From contig NC_018205.1 of assembly GCF_000219625.1 (NCBI RefSeq), positions 709,099 through 773,098 on the forward strand: a stretch of 64,000 nucleotides of DNA. Direction: 5' to 3'. The stretch is from Zymoseptoria tritici IPO323. Taxonomy: Eukaryota > Ascomycota > Dothideomycetes > Mycosphaerellales > Mycosphaerellaceae. The position numbers were made by a program, and so were the translations under genes. The notes beneath the pieces were generated by a model. The model searched no databases. It was not told the origin of the DNA and saw nothing but the letters and a program-made list of their open reading frames with translations. Position 1 is the first letter of the stretch. Each line of letters opens with the position of its first letter. Shown here in pieces: positions 10,798 to 21,453 of this stretch.

Positions 10798-10877
10798 CTG
10801 TCGCGAGACAGCCGTCCTACATAGTCATAGACTCATACAGGACGTAAATGGAACAAACAAACAAAACAAAACAAACA
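10798..10877 (+). promoter_or_regulatory. LINE copy 1 3' hairpin, shared tail and CAAA run
   Basis: CTGTC-GCGA-GACAG (10798-10811) forms a perfect five-pair stem with a GNRA-type loop. The tail CCGTCCTACATAGTC, then GGACGTAAATGGAAC and CAAA repeats, follows directly. The same tail ends LINE copy 2 and, on the minus strand, SINE-like copies A and B. In LINEs of the stringent type such 3' ends are what the reverse transcriptase recognises. That role here is inferred from the sharing. Confidence 0.65.
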
Positions 10878-12029
10878 ACACATGGGCCGCGATCCTTTCG
10901 GTTGCCTGGGTCGTCTTGGCATCTGTTCCGTTGAAGAGAACCGGTCTGGTTTTGTAGAGCAGGTTGTTCAGGACGCCCGCTTGCTTCTACTGGAAAGTTC
11001 CTTGAAGTTCCATGTCCTGGGTCTGCGTTTGGCCATTCCTGAGAATGGAAGCTCTGGTACTTTTGAATCTCTCCGAGCCAGCTCTGTCGCCAACCCGATT
11101 CTGGCCGGTTCGATGTGAGGAGGTGTCTGGGCAACTTCCATGACGTGCCGGAGTAGATATTAGCAGAGTTATCTATCTGAATCTTGCTGCGCCATGGTCT
11201 GACCCGGTGCACAACGGCCTAGCCTAGGCTCCAGTATATAAAAAGAATAGCAATAATGACTGTATCGTAAGAGCCTGCAGGTCATTTCGATGCGATAATG
11301 CGGAACCTTCGTACTGCGTGTTGGTGCGGCCGTACTCTTGAGCAGAATGCGGTAGATATTGAGTAGTAAGGGGATACATCAACTCTGGGAAGGGCTTCTG
11401 TACACCTGCTCCGAGCGAGGAACTTGAACATGACGTCTCGTAGCCACTTCCTCCTGCTTCTGGGCGGTCATGTTACACGCCTCCCGTTCGGAGAATAGCC
11501 GAGTCGTAGTAAGAATTGGCACTTGTGCGGCGGTACTCCTGAGCATGCGGAAATGAAGTAGGCTAGATGCGATGGATTCGACCAAGGCCGATTTGCACCC
11601 TCTGCGAGTGCGACATTATCCGCATCGATAAATCGGGCTGATATCCATAATTAATCTGACCACACGACCACAGCACTTCCCGCTGTCTCTTTGATGAGGC
11701 ACTCTTTGATCGCTGTCGCATAGCATCGTGTCAAAGGGAAGAGTTGTCGAAGGCGCCGGAGCAGTATCGGGATTGAATTAGCTTCAAAGGGCCATTCGGT
11801 TGGCGGATGGAGTTTTTAGCACTCCGTCGGAGTATTCGAAGTAGACCACGCAGGCTAGTGAAGCCATCAGATCGAGGCGTACTTTTATAGTCCAGTCGTG
11901 GAGCATCTGGTCAGGTTTCTGCTTCCCCGTTCCACGAGCAGCACTACAGCTTACCCGAGCCAAGTCCCGCTCTCTCGCCCAAGCGCGGAAGCTGTATGTC
12001 TTGAACGTCCACCAGCTCGATTCCGAAAG

Positions 12030-12593
12030 TCATCGCGGCAGCCGCCGACGCCGAAGATTCGACACGTTGTTGCCTCTTGGAATTCCGTTGTTAGCAGGAA
12101 AATCTGAGGGCTGGACCCTGGGTATGATTGCAGTCTGTTCGTCTGAATCTGAGCTGCAGCTGGAGTTCCTGTGTACAGTCGAAGGAGCTGCAGGTTCCAA
12201 TTTGAGTGTCTTCTCCGGCCTGCACAACGTTAGCGATGTGATGAAGTCTGCTCTGCTGGGAGATGTAGGTTTGACACGGCTCCCTTCGACGTGCAATCTC
12301 CAAGCGAGAAGGATATCGCACCTCGATTTCGCCGGGGTATGAATCGCCATCGCCACCATTATGACTCCTCTCGTAATAGTGCTGAGTTCTGCTTCGCATC
12401 CTACTAATTCGCGCGAGGTGGACGTCTGCGACTGCGGCATGACTAGGGAGCGCATTGCGTGTGGTGAAGTCGATGCTGCAGAGGTCTGGGTATGGTATGT
12501 CGAAGAGATGTCGTAATGGGCGCGAAGCATGGATTCAGTGAAAGCTTGGCTAGTGGCGGAAGCGTGCGCAGTATGTCCGATTCGCGCAAGCAC
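12030..12593 (-). CDS. Hypothetical protein, 187 aa, weak
   Basis: This is the longest minus-strand frame in this part of the island. It has an Ala/Thr/Ser-rich N-terminal half, a mid region around AIHTPAKSRCDILLAWRLHV, a Ser-rich patch SSCSSDSDEQ and an Arg-rich C-terminus (RRRRLPR). Other frames on both strands are also open here (12001-12342 plus, 12091-12399 minus), so the choice is uncertain. No known domain. Confidence 0.25.
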   Translation of the reverse strand: MLARIGHTAHASATSQAFTESMLRAHYDISSTYHTQTSAASTSPHAMRSLVMPQSQTSTSRELVGCEAELSTITRGVIMVAMAIHTPAKSRCDILLAWRLHVEGSRVKPTSPSRADFITSLTLCRPEKTLKLEPAAPSTVHRNSSCSSDSDEQTAIIPRVQPSDFPANNGIPRGNNVSNLRRRRLPR

Positions 12594-13434
12594 ACCGGCA
12601 ACTGTGTGCTAAAGCGTGCCGCCGATGGTAGTCTTTGTACGAGAGTGCAGGCCCGTAACCAGCTGTACAGCGCCGTTGATGCTGATCCTCAGTAATTGCG
12701 AGGAACGTAGATAACATTTCCACTTTTTGTCGGCGAGGTAGCAGACTTCGCCTTATGCAGTGCGAGACTAGCATGCGGATGCGCATGATCGCGGGTGTTC
12801 AGGTGTGGCGTTGTGTGCGACAGATTGGATTGCCATTCATGTCGAGTGGACTCAATCCATTCCTGGAATTTAACAAGACTCATGCGTAAGACTTCCACCA
12901 GCGCCCTCGACGCCTGGCATCACAGGACCAAAAGCCTCACCAGTGCCCGGAACAATGTTTTCAAATAACTCCTCGACGATGTCACACTCCGATTTTCTTC
13001 CGTTCCTCAGCTTGACCAAAGGACTACGGTATGAACTTGAGCTTGCCTTCAAAATCGTGTCGGTGGCCCGCCCGTCATGACTGCTACACTCGTCTGCAAA
13101 GTTCCGCTCGGATGGAGAACAGGTCCTGTATTCGGCCCTCCTTTGGCAACTTTACGAGGAGTCCTTGACGGTGGTGGCGGTGGGTCTGGAAGTAAAGGTC
13201 AATCCGATAGAAGAGCCGGAAAGTCCGGTTGGCGAGCTTCGTGTCTTGGTAGATCTGTCGGTCGAGATGAAAGACTTGGGAATTTTTCATGTGTTGTCAC
13301 GTCGAGCGCCGAGGCGAGGCCCACGGCCTGCCGCCCGGTGGCTGCATTTCGACGTCCGCGCTGCTGTGAGGATGGGTATGGCCATGGAGGTCGGATCCGC
13401 AGCGGAGTTATGGACTTGAGGGCCGGGTAGGTGA

Positions 13435-13677
13435 TGCCGGCTCTGCTGGGTAATTTCAGCGCTAGAGGTTGAGGCACCTGCGAAGGCTGGTGAAGACGTT
13501 GTTGTCGATAAGAACGGTCTCGGCAGTGATGAGGAAACCAAGAAGAGCGTGAAGAGGAAGCTGGACCTACTACCTTGGTCGCGGAGCATGTCTTCGTCGC
13601 AGAGCAATACAGCGGTCAGTAATCCGACGACCAGCAGTCGTGGTCACAATGAGGTGCTTGTCTCGAGGCGAGTGTAG
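13435..13677 (+). CDS. Internal-exon-like coding segment
   Basis: This frame has no usable ATG but a natural-looking composition: LEVEAPAKAGEDVVVDKNGL followed by GSDEETKKSVKRKLDLLPW, then a Ser-rich end. A plausible fungal 3' splice site (TAATTTCAG, 13451-13459) lies just upstream. The charged segment ending KRKLDLLPW faintly resembles the stretch before the first membrane helix of fungal MFS anion:cation symporters, but no membrane helix follows, so this is only a suggestion. It may be an exon remnant of a lost gene. Confidence 0.3.
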   Translation, partial: CRLCWVISALEVEAPAKAGEDVVVDKNGLGSDEETKKSVKRKLDLLPWSRSMSSSQSNTAVSNPTTSSRGHNEVLVSRRV

Positions 13678-14133
13678 TGGGATATCAGAGACTGCGCAGG
13701 GATGTGTGCTGTTCGCTGTTCGCTGTCGCAGAAATCTAGTACGTCTGTCCGTCTGGGTGTGCGAAACATCGGTCGCAGCCCGTCGCGACTCGTCCACCCT
13801 CTCGTCATCATCATCATCCGGACTTACTAGTCAGAGGACATCACGCAGTCTTGGGTTCAACCGCAGTGACTTCTCACCTCCTGCTTTGCCCTCCGCTTTG
13901 CTTTCCGTAGTTGGAGAGTTGGGTGTACCTTTCCTCTCGAGCAGAAGAGCGGACCTGCTTGACGGTACAACTGGGGCCATAACGGTGCGAAATCCGCACG
14001 AGGAAAGGTCTGCTATGTAAGGTGGTATTGAGACGTAGAATATGCTGACAGAGCCGAGGTAGAACGAGGTAGTTCTACCTTACTAACGTTCTACCCACCT
14101 GTGGTGCTGGAACAAAGTATTGCGACACCCTGT

Positions 14134-14290
14134 CCGGGCTGCAAAAAAAGTTATGCGGCCTGGGCTGTAAAAGAGTTTATGCGTCCTGGGCCTGGAAAGG
14201 TTTATGCGTCCCGACCGCAAAAAACGATATGCGGCCCGGGCTTACAAAGACTTATACGACTACCTGGGCTGCAAAAGATTCACGAATACG
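14134..14290 (+). repeat. Diverged 25-28-bp minisatellite
   Basis: Six imperfect units start at 14134, 14159, 14185, 14210, 14235 and 14263, with consensus near CCTGGGCTGCAAAAGAGTTT followed by ATGCGG. The period is not a multiple of three, so it is unlikely to be a protein repeat. Confidence 0.75.
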
Positions 14291-14593
14291 AACTTGCCTG
14301 CCCACTATATATTCGGCAGTCCACAAGGGTCAGACGTGAGAGGCAAAGGTTTAGCTTGGGTGTGGACGATGGGAAAGGATGAAGATTGACGCAAATAGCT
14401 TCCCCAGACAGCCGCCCAGTCCGCCATGCGCACTTGATTAGGGTCTTTCTTCGTCTCGATCATCGCCGGCTCTTCCCAAGAAGGTCCACGCTTCTCTGCT
14501 TTGAATGCAAGCCATTGAAGCCAAGCCGTACCGTTCCTTGCCTCCTAGTAAGAAGGCCATATGAATCGTCCACCGCTGCGACACACATTTGAC

Positions 14594-14893
14594 TCAAATG
14601 GCGAGAGACGAAATCTCCCCATCATACTCGGAACTTCTCGCAGCAATGAACCCGGCCAGACGCTGCATGTGCCGCTGGACCACCTGAAGACGGTTTTGAG
14701 AAATCTTGACTGGTTCTGCTTCGAGATCCTTCAGCCGCAGCTCGAGACGGCCAAGTTCATCTTCGATGGATTTGTCACTTGCGGACCGAGTAGCGAGACG
14801 ACGCTGGCTGGCAAGATATGCTTTGCAGGAGTCGATTTGCTCTTGCCGATGGCTTTTATCTGTGTCCGGTTCGTTGCAAGGTCCGTGTAGCAA
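14594..14893 (-). CDS. Hypothetical coiled-coil protein, 99 aa
   Basis: This minus-strand frame contains a heptad-like helix, IEDELGRLELRLKDLEAE, and continues helical to a short C-terminus. An antisense frame (14561-14890) is also open but lacks such regularity, so I favour this strand. No family recognised. It may be an exon of a longer minus-strand gene together with 15264-15650. Confidence 0.3.
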   Translation of the reverse strand: MLHGPCNEPDTDKSHRQEQIDSCKAYLASQRRLATRSASDKSIEDELGRLELRLKDLEAEPVKISQNRLQVVQRHMQRLAGFIAARSSEYDGEISSLAI

Positions 14894-15263
14894 AGCAAAG
14901 GTCGACGTTTGTGAGGAGTTCCACCGACAGCACGGCGCCCTGGCATATTATGCCCCATCATTGCCATAGGCGTATAAGGAAGCCGAAAAAAGAGTTTGTG
15001 TCTTGATGCACTCTGCTCTGGGCTCTCTCCTCCGACGAGTCCAACGGATCATCAAGCTCCGCATACTCGCCAGATCGGTGCCGCATGCCGCACCTTAATT
15101 AAGACAGGCACCCTGCTCGCATTTCCCATTTTTTCGACAGCCTTTGACGGCCGATGGAAGACGGCGCGCGATTGCAACGGTGCCTGTCAGAATATCACTC
15201 TTCCGGTATCTCCGGCGATGAAAGACTTCGAGCCAGATCCCCGCCACTCTTGCTTTGAATAGT

Positions 15264-15650
15264 TCATTGCCGGGTCCAAAGGCCGACGAAAGCGCAGAAT
15301 ATCAACAGTATGATCGTGAAGACTGCCTTTTCTTGTGCCCGCAAACCAGGAGGATCTGGACGCTGGAGGCGGAAGTATCCGCCGCTTTCGTCTAGAGTAT
15401 ACTCCTTCGTCTCATCGCGCAGATTCCGCAACATGGCCTTCAGCCTTTCGAAAGTTGCTTGCCGACTACAACAGCGAGAGAGTTGCGAGGTTTCACGGAG
15501 AGCATCGATACACTCCGAAGTGGTGCTATGGCATCTCGCAATGCGCAAGTCTGGGCGCCGCAAGAAAGGTCGACGTTGATCTACAACGCAAATCTCGTGA
15601 CCGACCTCAACGCCCAGCGTCCCCTCATTTCTGGGTATCAAGAACTTCAA
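15264..15650 (-). CDS. Hypothetical protein with C-terminal membrane segment, 128 aa
   Basis: The middle is helical and charged (FERLKAMLRNLRDETKEYTL). The end is a single hydrophobic segment (VFTIILLIFCAFVGLW) followed by TRQ and stop, the layout of a tail-anchored protein. It overlaps a competing plus-strand frame (15459-15887), and only one can be real. No known family. Confidence 0.3.
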   Translation of the reverse strand: MKFLIPRNEGTLGVEVGHEICVVDQRRPFLRRPDLRIARCHSTTSECIDALRETSQLSRCCSRQATFERLKAMLRNLRDETKEYTLDESGGYFRLQRPDPPGLRAQEKAVFTIILLIFCAFVGLWTRQ

Positions 15651-15887
15651 GACACCGCCGTACTGCTCCGCGAGCAGCGCACCGAGACCAAGCGGCTCCT
15701 TGCGAGCCTCTCGAGGCGCAGAGCTGCGCTGCTGTCAAGTCCCCGCCATCGGCAGGAATACATCCCGGAGCAGACTCTTACCGAAATCTCCGACACCGTG
15801 GATTTGGACGCCGACGAGCGGGCTCCAAAGGACCCGGCAAGCAACTTTCGAGATGTTTGGATTTCGATGAATCTGAGAGAGGTGTAG
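15459..15887 (+). CDS. Hypothetical helical protein, 142 aa, alternative to the minus strand
   Basis: The plus-strand frame has a coiled-coil-like middle (LLREQRTETKRLLASLSRRR) and an acidic C-terminal half (EISDTVDLDADERAP). Composition is natural, but the overlapping 15264-15650 and a longer plus frame (15335-16150) are also open. No domain recognised. Confidence 0.25.
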   Translation: MPTTTARELRGFTESIDTLRSGAMASRNAQVWAPQERSTLIYNANLVTDLNAQRPLISGYQELQDTAVLLREQRTETKRLLASLSRRRAALLSSPRHRQEYIPEQTLTEISDTVDLDADERAPKDPASNFRDVWISMNLREV

Positions 15888-17523
15888 GGTCGTTGAGCTG
15901 GGGACCTGATCAAAATCAGCAGGTGCTCGGCGGTACTTGTGAGGCGGAGGAGGCGTACTTGCAAGGCAAAGGACGCATCGACAATGAGCAATGCAGACGT
16001 TTGTTGTTTGCGGCGCGCATGAGCCGGAATGCGGAAGGAAGCGGGGCGCCCCAGCTTCTGGAACTTAGTAATTCTTGGCGAGACTGCATGCGTCGTCTTG
16101 CACGTCACGCTTCGCGCGATGCTGTAGATCAAGCTGACTTCAAAAGATGACGGGCAAGTTGGCTGCGACAGACAATGGTCAACTTGGTTTCGACATCCAT
16201 GAGCTTGATAGACAATCTGACTTCGGTGACCAGAAATCCAGAAACTTGGTCGGCAAGTCGACGCCGGTGGCGATGAGCTTGAGAAAGGATGCGATGGAGT
16301 CGAGGAAAGCGAGCAGTTCTGATGCCACGCTGCGCTTTCACAGCCATCGCGACCTCAACGTGCGCGATCGAATGCCAATGGAAGACGCCGTCGGACGAAC
16401 GTGCATACGCGTTCCCATCTTTCTCCTCGTTCTCAGCAACTTCACCGCTGCTCGTCCTCTTCAACTTCAGATTATCGCTGCTGCAGAGAGACTTTGAGCA
16501 CAGCCTCACGCCGCGCAATGATGCCCACTGCATGCTCACCAAATCGATTCGAGCTCGCGGTATCACTCAGTCTGTGACTCGCAGACATGGCCTCGTCCGG
16601 TTCCCGGAGTCCCTTTCATAAGGTTGTGCCAATGCGCGAGAAACTCGTCAAAAAGTTTCGCTGACCTTGAATCGTGGCCCGTTACAGCGAAGGCGGACGA
16701 CTTGGAATGTGATTGAGTCCTGAATTATCCATTTCTCGCAACCGGAGAACGGAGGCATTGTTCTCGGATAGTATGAGTGTTGTAGTACTTCTTGGTGCCG
16801 GCCGACGACCAGTCCAGAACTGACCTGTCCGCTCAGATGCGAGTCCGTACAAATCCTTCTCTTGATGTGATCCCGCGCTCTTCTCTTCCCGCATTTGACC
16901 ATCTTCGATCTTCGCAGCACCGTCGTGCTGTAGAGAAGCCTCCACAAGTTGCTTCGTGTCGTTCCGTACCCGTGCGGGAGAGCTGTACAAATGAAGACTG
17001 TAGAGGCGTAGACAATCGGATCACCGAGTTCTTGGCTTCAGATGTTGTAGACGCAAATCTCGTCTCGCGTCTCTTCGGGTTGTCGATGAACTCGCTCCGG
17101 AATGCTCAGCGGTCAGGCATGGATTGGTGTCGAGGCGCGGCGAGGCATGCGACCGAGGATACTCTGAAACTCTATCCTCCAAGTAAATCAGCGACGAATC
17201 GAAAGGATGGCTTGCCGCATGCATAACGGTAGAGGCGGGTGGTGCGCATAACTTACAGACGCCGACCTTCGCGGGAGGAGAACTCGAGTGAATGTAGTCC
17301 TCGTCACGTGTTATGTTGATGCCTTAATTTCTGCCTGATCCTCAAGCTACATCCACCGGTCTGATGAATAATGGCTGAAAAGTGACCTTCTGTAAACCCA
17401 CCAACATCAACACCACCACCACAACCGATATACATTAATCTGTTTAGTGGGATCGATAGAAAAAGTGATTGCGGTCACAGCAATGTAATTATCATACATG
17501 CGCGACGTTGTGTTGTCTCACAA

Positions 17524-17850
17524 CTAATTAATCCAAAAGCCCACCCCCAAGCCGGAGCCCTGCAGCTGAATCAATCGGCCCTCTGCAGATTCACCACTAA
17601 CACCAACATCACGGCGCGACCTGCGCGTCTGTTTGATGAGGGTAAACGAGACACGCTGATCATCCTTTGTGTAGGAGACACCAGCGATTTCCACCTCCTT
17701 TAGTCCAAAAACGCCCACTGGCCACAGACGACGGCGACGGCGACATCTCAGAATCGCACCTCGACTCGCATGCGGCTGTGGATTGACCTCAAGATCACTT
17801 CCACCAGCAATTGCAAAGCCATACAGGCTGCGCTTCGTGCAGGATATCAA
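17524..17850 (-). CDS. Hypothetical protein, 108 aa
   Basis: The C-terminal 60 residues look like folded protein: GLKEVEIAGVSYTKDDQRVS, then FTLIKQTRRSRRDVGVSGES, then LIQLQGSGLGVGFWIN before TAA. The alternating hydrophobic pattern suggests beta strands. The start is uncertain and the segment could be a last exon. No family recognised. Just beyond, on the plus strand, a 25-codon frame starts at 17873 in a good initiation context, but it leads nowhere clear. Confidence 0.35.
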   Translation of the reverse strand: MISCTKRSLYGFAIAGGSDLEVNPQPHASRGAILRCRRRRRLWPVGVFGLKEVEIAGVSYTKDDQRVSFTLIKQTRRSRRDVGVSGESAEGRLIQLQGSGLGVGFWIN

Positions 17851-18683
17851 GTTTTCGAAAATTCACCATCATGGCCGGTTCAGACGTCGAGATCGGCAAG
17901 CGGGGGAAGAGGAGGGGGAAAACAGCAAAACACGGCCGAATTGGCTAAAGAACGCCACGGATTGCACAGGGTCCGAGGTGTGGAACATTGGTTGCATGCA
18001 CGACAGCTTCGGGTATTTTGATCGAGCAGACGCACACGTACAGATCGGGCGACGCAGTCCCTTGTTCCACAGCACTCGAGAAAGATGCCGAGTGCTGGAA
18101 AGACTGAGGTTCTTGCTGGGTTCTTCGGCGACTGAGGTGTTGTGAACGAACGGCTCTCTCCTTCATTTATCTCAACTTTCACAATGAAACCTTCAACGGC
18201 TCCGAGCAATAGTCGCGCGAGCCGCAGAGTGCATGGCCACACGCGGCGCAGGAGCCCCTGCCGCCTGCGACGCTGCTGGCCGGCTGCAGTCGATGCACCG
18301 CGCCGACTACGCAGATGTCAGGTTGGCCGACGTGGGGGTAGAGCAGATCGAGTGGGCGGAATGGGCGGTGCGGGTGGGAATGGGAGCAAGGTCTATGCAG
18401 CAGCTGGAGACTCATCTCGGTTGCAGGATCAGCGTTGTCGTCGTGTGTCACCTCGACCATGTACAATCCTATTATCCCATGACCCGCTAGCGCTGAGTGC
18501 GACGGCGGGAGTGATGATGATTGATGGTGAGGTAATGATGGCACTCACCTTGCCGATTAGGACATGACTATAATAACTTCTCGCCCTTTCTCTTGTTGAG
18601 AAGTTATCATTGCCACAACCGTCCATCTTCAACATCCATCTTTGCTCAATACGACTTTCCCGGCCACCAATCCAACACACATT

Positions 18684-19313
18684 ATGGTTCCACCGCCCGT
18701 CGAGCTGCCCGCCGAACCCATGGCCGCATTCGACAACCTCACCACTACGACGGCGAACATCAATCCAGATGTGGACATCAATCCAGATGAGGACACTAGC
18801 TCAGATGAGGACAAACCATTCAAGCCATATGAGGACAGCAACTCGGATAAGGACATCAAACCAGATGCTAACATCAAATCAAAAGAACGTCGTCCTATCA
18901 AGCAAGACCAACATTTCGTCATCGACCACCGCCCCGTCAAGTTCAAAGGTCCCACACCAACACACAGAATCATTAAGCGAGGAGGCCAACCGCCATCCAA
19001 CGCCGCTACTCATCGTGCCTCCCACTTTGACGAGTCATCGTTCGTCTACACCTCGGGCTTCCGCCCACCGCCCTAAGTGCCTTTGAGAACGGGATGGTAC
19101 TTCGCCCGCCGGTGCGACCTAGACCGCGCGTACAGCGTCAAACGCACCCTACTGCCGAGTGGGTTCACGGTGCCGGAATTCCTGCAGGCAGAGGATGTGT
19201 GGGATCTAAGGCAGGCGGGGGATAAGAGAGTGTCGGGCATCTCGGTCGTGTTCTATGCTGGCGCGGAGGAGAATGGAAGTGTGGATTTAGAAGAAGAGGC
19301 GAAACAGTTCTAG
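18684..19313 (+). pseudogene. Hypothetical acidic protein broken by one TAA
   Basis: From ATG 18684 (in-frame ATG also at 18642) the frame encodes a Pro-rich start (MVPPPVELPAEPMAAF) and acidic near-repeats of the type NPDVDINPDEDTSSDEDK. A basic middle follows, then FVYTSGFRPPP and TAA at 19074-19076. The same frame continues without another stop for 79 codons to 19313, including GWYFARRCDLDRAY and SGISVVFYAG. A CAA-to-TAA change, which is C-to-T at CpA, would explain the single stop. Stop-codon readthrough or an unseen intron are alternatives. Confidence 0.45.
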
Positions 19314-19346
19314 AGATTGAAAGAGTAGATAGGATGGTCTAAGAAA

Positions 19347-19622
19347 TTGTTAAGGTGCCTGATTAATCAGGTTGAGGGTATGTTCTTTTCCTGTCGACCC
19401 TCTTTCGTAGCTCCTGCTAACGGTCTTGGAGGAACACAGCTCGTCCCCGACGAGAGGCATCTTGCGCAAGTTGCCACCATTTTCGTACGAGGAAAGAGGG
19501 AAGCGGAATCTATGTTAAAACATTTCATTATACGAGGGAAGAGGGAAATTGAATCCATAGAAAACAGAATCTATGTCAAAACATCCCAAAACATGTCATC
19601 TCTCCACATCTCCCGGCCTTGA
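19347..19622 (+). CDS. Small ORF with internal duplication, weak
   Basis: A 91-codon frame whose second half repeats itself at the DNA level: ACGAGG[A/G]AAGAGGGAA at about 19487 and 19533, giving RGKREAESM and RGKREIESI. It lies in frame with nothing upstream, and the 5' half is unremarkable. Coding is doubtful. Confidence 0.2.
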   Translation: MLRCLINQVEGMFFSCRPSFVAPANGLGGTQLVPDERHLAQVATIFVRGKREAESMLKHFIIRGKREIESIENRIYVKTSQNMSSLHISRP

Positions 19623-19640
19623 TCGATTGCTTACGCCGGC

Positions 19641-19695
19641 TCGCTCTCTCTCTCTTACTCCCTCTCTCTCCCTCTCTCTCCCCACTCTCTCCTCG
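19641..19695. repeat. CT-rich low-complexity tract
   Basis: Runs of CTCTCT with interspersed CCCT cover about 55 bases. No gene is associated. Confidence 0.8.
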
Positions 19696-20171
19696 CTTAC
19701 TTAAAGGTCTCACACACAAAATCTACTCCTAATTGAGTTTCGAGGTACGCTTAGTTCAGACCACCAGCTAAAACGAATCAAGATCACACTTATTGTGGAG
19801 CATAAGCTTGTTAAAAAGTCAACCAGCACGCATCAAAATCACGGTGTAGAGAGCAAGTTTAACGGCAAAGCATCCTCCGCGGCTTTCCGCCCGAAAGCGG
19901 CTTTCTTAGAGAAAAGCCTCCGCTTCGTCCCTAGAACTAGAATAATCGCACTTACCTGAACTTTAATCTTAAGAATGGCCACCTAGTGAAGCATCAGACA
20001 CAAGAAGGGCGCTTTGTAGCAGCGGGCGACTCGGCAGGAAAGTCTCAACCCTCAATCAGATGGAACAACTTGATAATAAGCATTTCGCTACAGCCGAAAA
20101 CGAAGCAGCAATGCTTCAGCTGATTCCCGAACGCCCAGACCTTGCGCACAAGGAGTTCGCTATGATGAGGA

Positions 20172-20534
20172 GTGGCAGATGACCGATCTCGGGTCGATCA
20201 ACTTGCACCTCCGCAATCGTGGGTACTGAAGCGACAGTGGAGACTTGCGGCGTATGTCCTGAGACATGTGAATCCTTCGTTGAGCTGCGGCGGAGTCGAC
20301 AGCGGGTCTGCTGTTAGCTGTCGAGAACGCGGACATGTCTCTCGAAAGACATTTGTTGGCTTTGTGCTCTTCAAATCCAGCCACTCAGTGATCTTGAGCC
20401 CATTGTCGGATCCCGCATCCTTCGATGATGGCGTGCGATGCGTACACAAAAAAGCAGGAGGAATGCCAACGGTAGTCGGTCCTCGATGTGGCTGCGGACA
20501 AGCAGAGACCGAGGATTCTGCGCGCGGCGTGTAG
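20172..20534 (+). CDS. Hypothetical protein, 120 aa, ambiguous strand
   Basis: The plus-strand frame has natural composition (QSWVLKRQWRLAAYVLRHVN). A 161-codon minus-strand frame (20198-20683) covers the same DNA. Neither has a recognisable domain. Reported as a place where some coding is possible, not as a firm call. Confidence 0.2.
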   Translation: MADDRSRVDQLAPPQSWVLKRQWRLAAYVLRHVNPSLSCGGVDSGSAVSCRERGHVSRKTFVGFVLFKSSHSVILSPLSDPASFDDGVRCVHKKAGGMPTVVGPRCGCGQAETEDSARGV

Positions 20535-20810
20535 GAGAGGGCTGTGCGTTGTACGATTCTCGACCGTATTGAAGGCGGCGATTCAACGGGCGAGCATATC
20601 GACCTGCCGCGCGGAAATTTATCCGAGGGACAAGGATCTTCGGGCCCGGTCTGGGCTGCCGATTTCTGCGCATTCCTAATCAAGCTAGCGCGGGGAACGC
20701 TGACTCACACCAGCTCAAAGCAACACCGCCGCGCCGCCTACATCTCACCTCAATGCCACCACGACCTTTACCTATCAACAGAGCACTTTCCGCATAGCCA
20801 TCATCGACAA

Positions 20811-21453
20811 ATGCCTCCAAGCCAGCGACTTACCCGCTCCGCGACCGCGAGGCTCATCGCCGGCGACAACGACAACACCGCCCACCCATCCGCCTTATGG
20901 GCGACCGCTACACCCGCGCTCCGCAAGCGCAAGGCCCTCGCCGAGCCTTCGAGCGTACAACGAGCCATGTTCTCGGAATCACTCAGCTAGTGGACAGCAC
21001 TCCGGCACACTCCCAGCCCACATCGTCTTCCACAGACTACGAATCGAGCAATCATCGAGAACGAAGAAGAACTTCGAGCGCGGCGGAAATGTACGTGTCA
21101 CCGGTGCTTTAAGAGCATCTGAACCAGTGTTGAAACACGATACCGTCGAAGCAGTCTGGAAGATCCTACCGCGCGACACAGAACTCCGCACATCTCGAGA
21201 CCGGAAACTTTCGGCGATGGACACGGCCACGGTGGCACAACAGACATATTTCGCACGCGAGTTGGAATATCGCCAATCAAAGGACAAAGTTCTTGCTGTT
21301 CGCCTCTTACCTCATCTCTCTTGCGGACTGTCGAGCAACAAGCGACTCCACCGCAGTCCCTGCCCGGCGACAATGAATCCGCGAATCCCACAACTTCACA
21401 CTCCGGGTGTAGGAAACTCGGACAATGATGCAGAAGGAGATGGTCCAGACTGA
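20811..21453 (+). pseudogene. Split coding-like segment
   Basis: A frame opens at ATG 20811 (MPPSQRLTRSATARLIAG) and ends at 20990. In a different frame, 21127-21453 encodes VEAVWKILPRDTELRTSRDR, then LEYRQSKDKVLAVRLL. The two could be exons of one gene or fragments of a decayed one. No clear GT-AG pair joins them in frame. No family recognised. Confidence 0.25.

Larger units (their letters stand above)
5605..10877 (+). mobile_element. Non-LTR retrotransposon (LINE), copy 1
   Basis: A 5.27-kb element on the plus strand with a 13-bp target-site duplication ACACATGGGCCGC at 5592-5604 and 10878-10890. It has a 5' leader of about 650 bp, ORF1 (6252-7424), ORF2 (7418-10663), a 3' UTR of about 190 bp with a terminal hairpin, and an A/C-rich tail of CAAA type. 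ORF2 has an APE-type endonuclease, a reverse transcriptase and a C-terminal Cys/His motif, a layout like the fungal Tad/I-group. It is lightly RIP-mutated. Reading frame and length are conserved against copy 2 (43187-48466), and most differences are C/T or G/A. It inserted about 50 bp into the non-RIP island at its left edge. Confidence 0.93.

Noticed and set aside
13797..13820. Short CAT/TCA-type repeat
   Set aside because: Too short to be more than a local low-complexity run.
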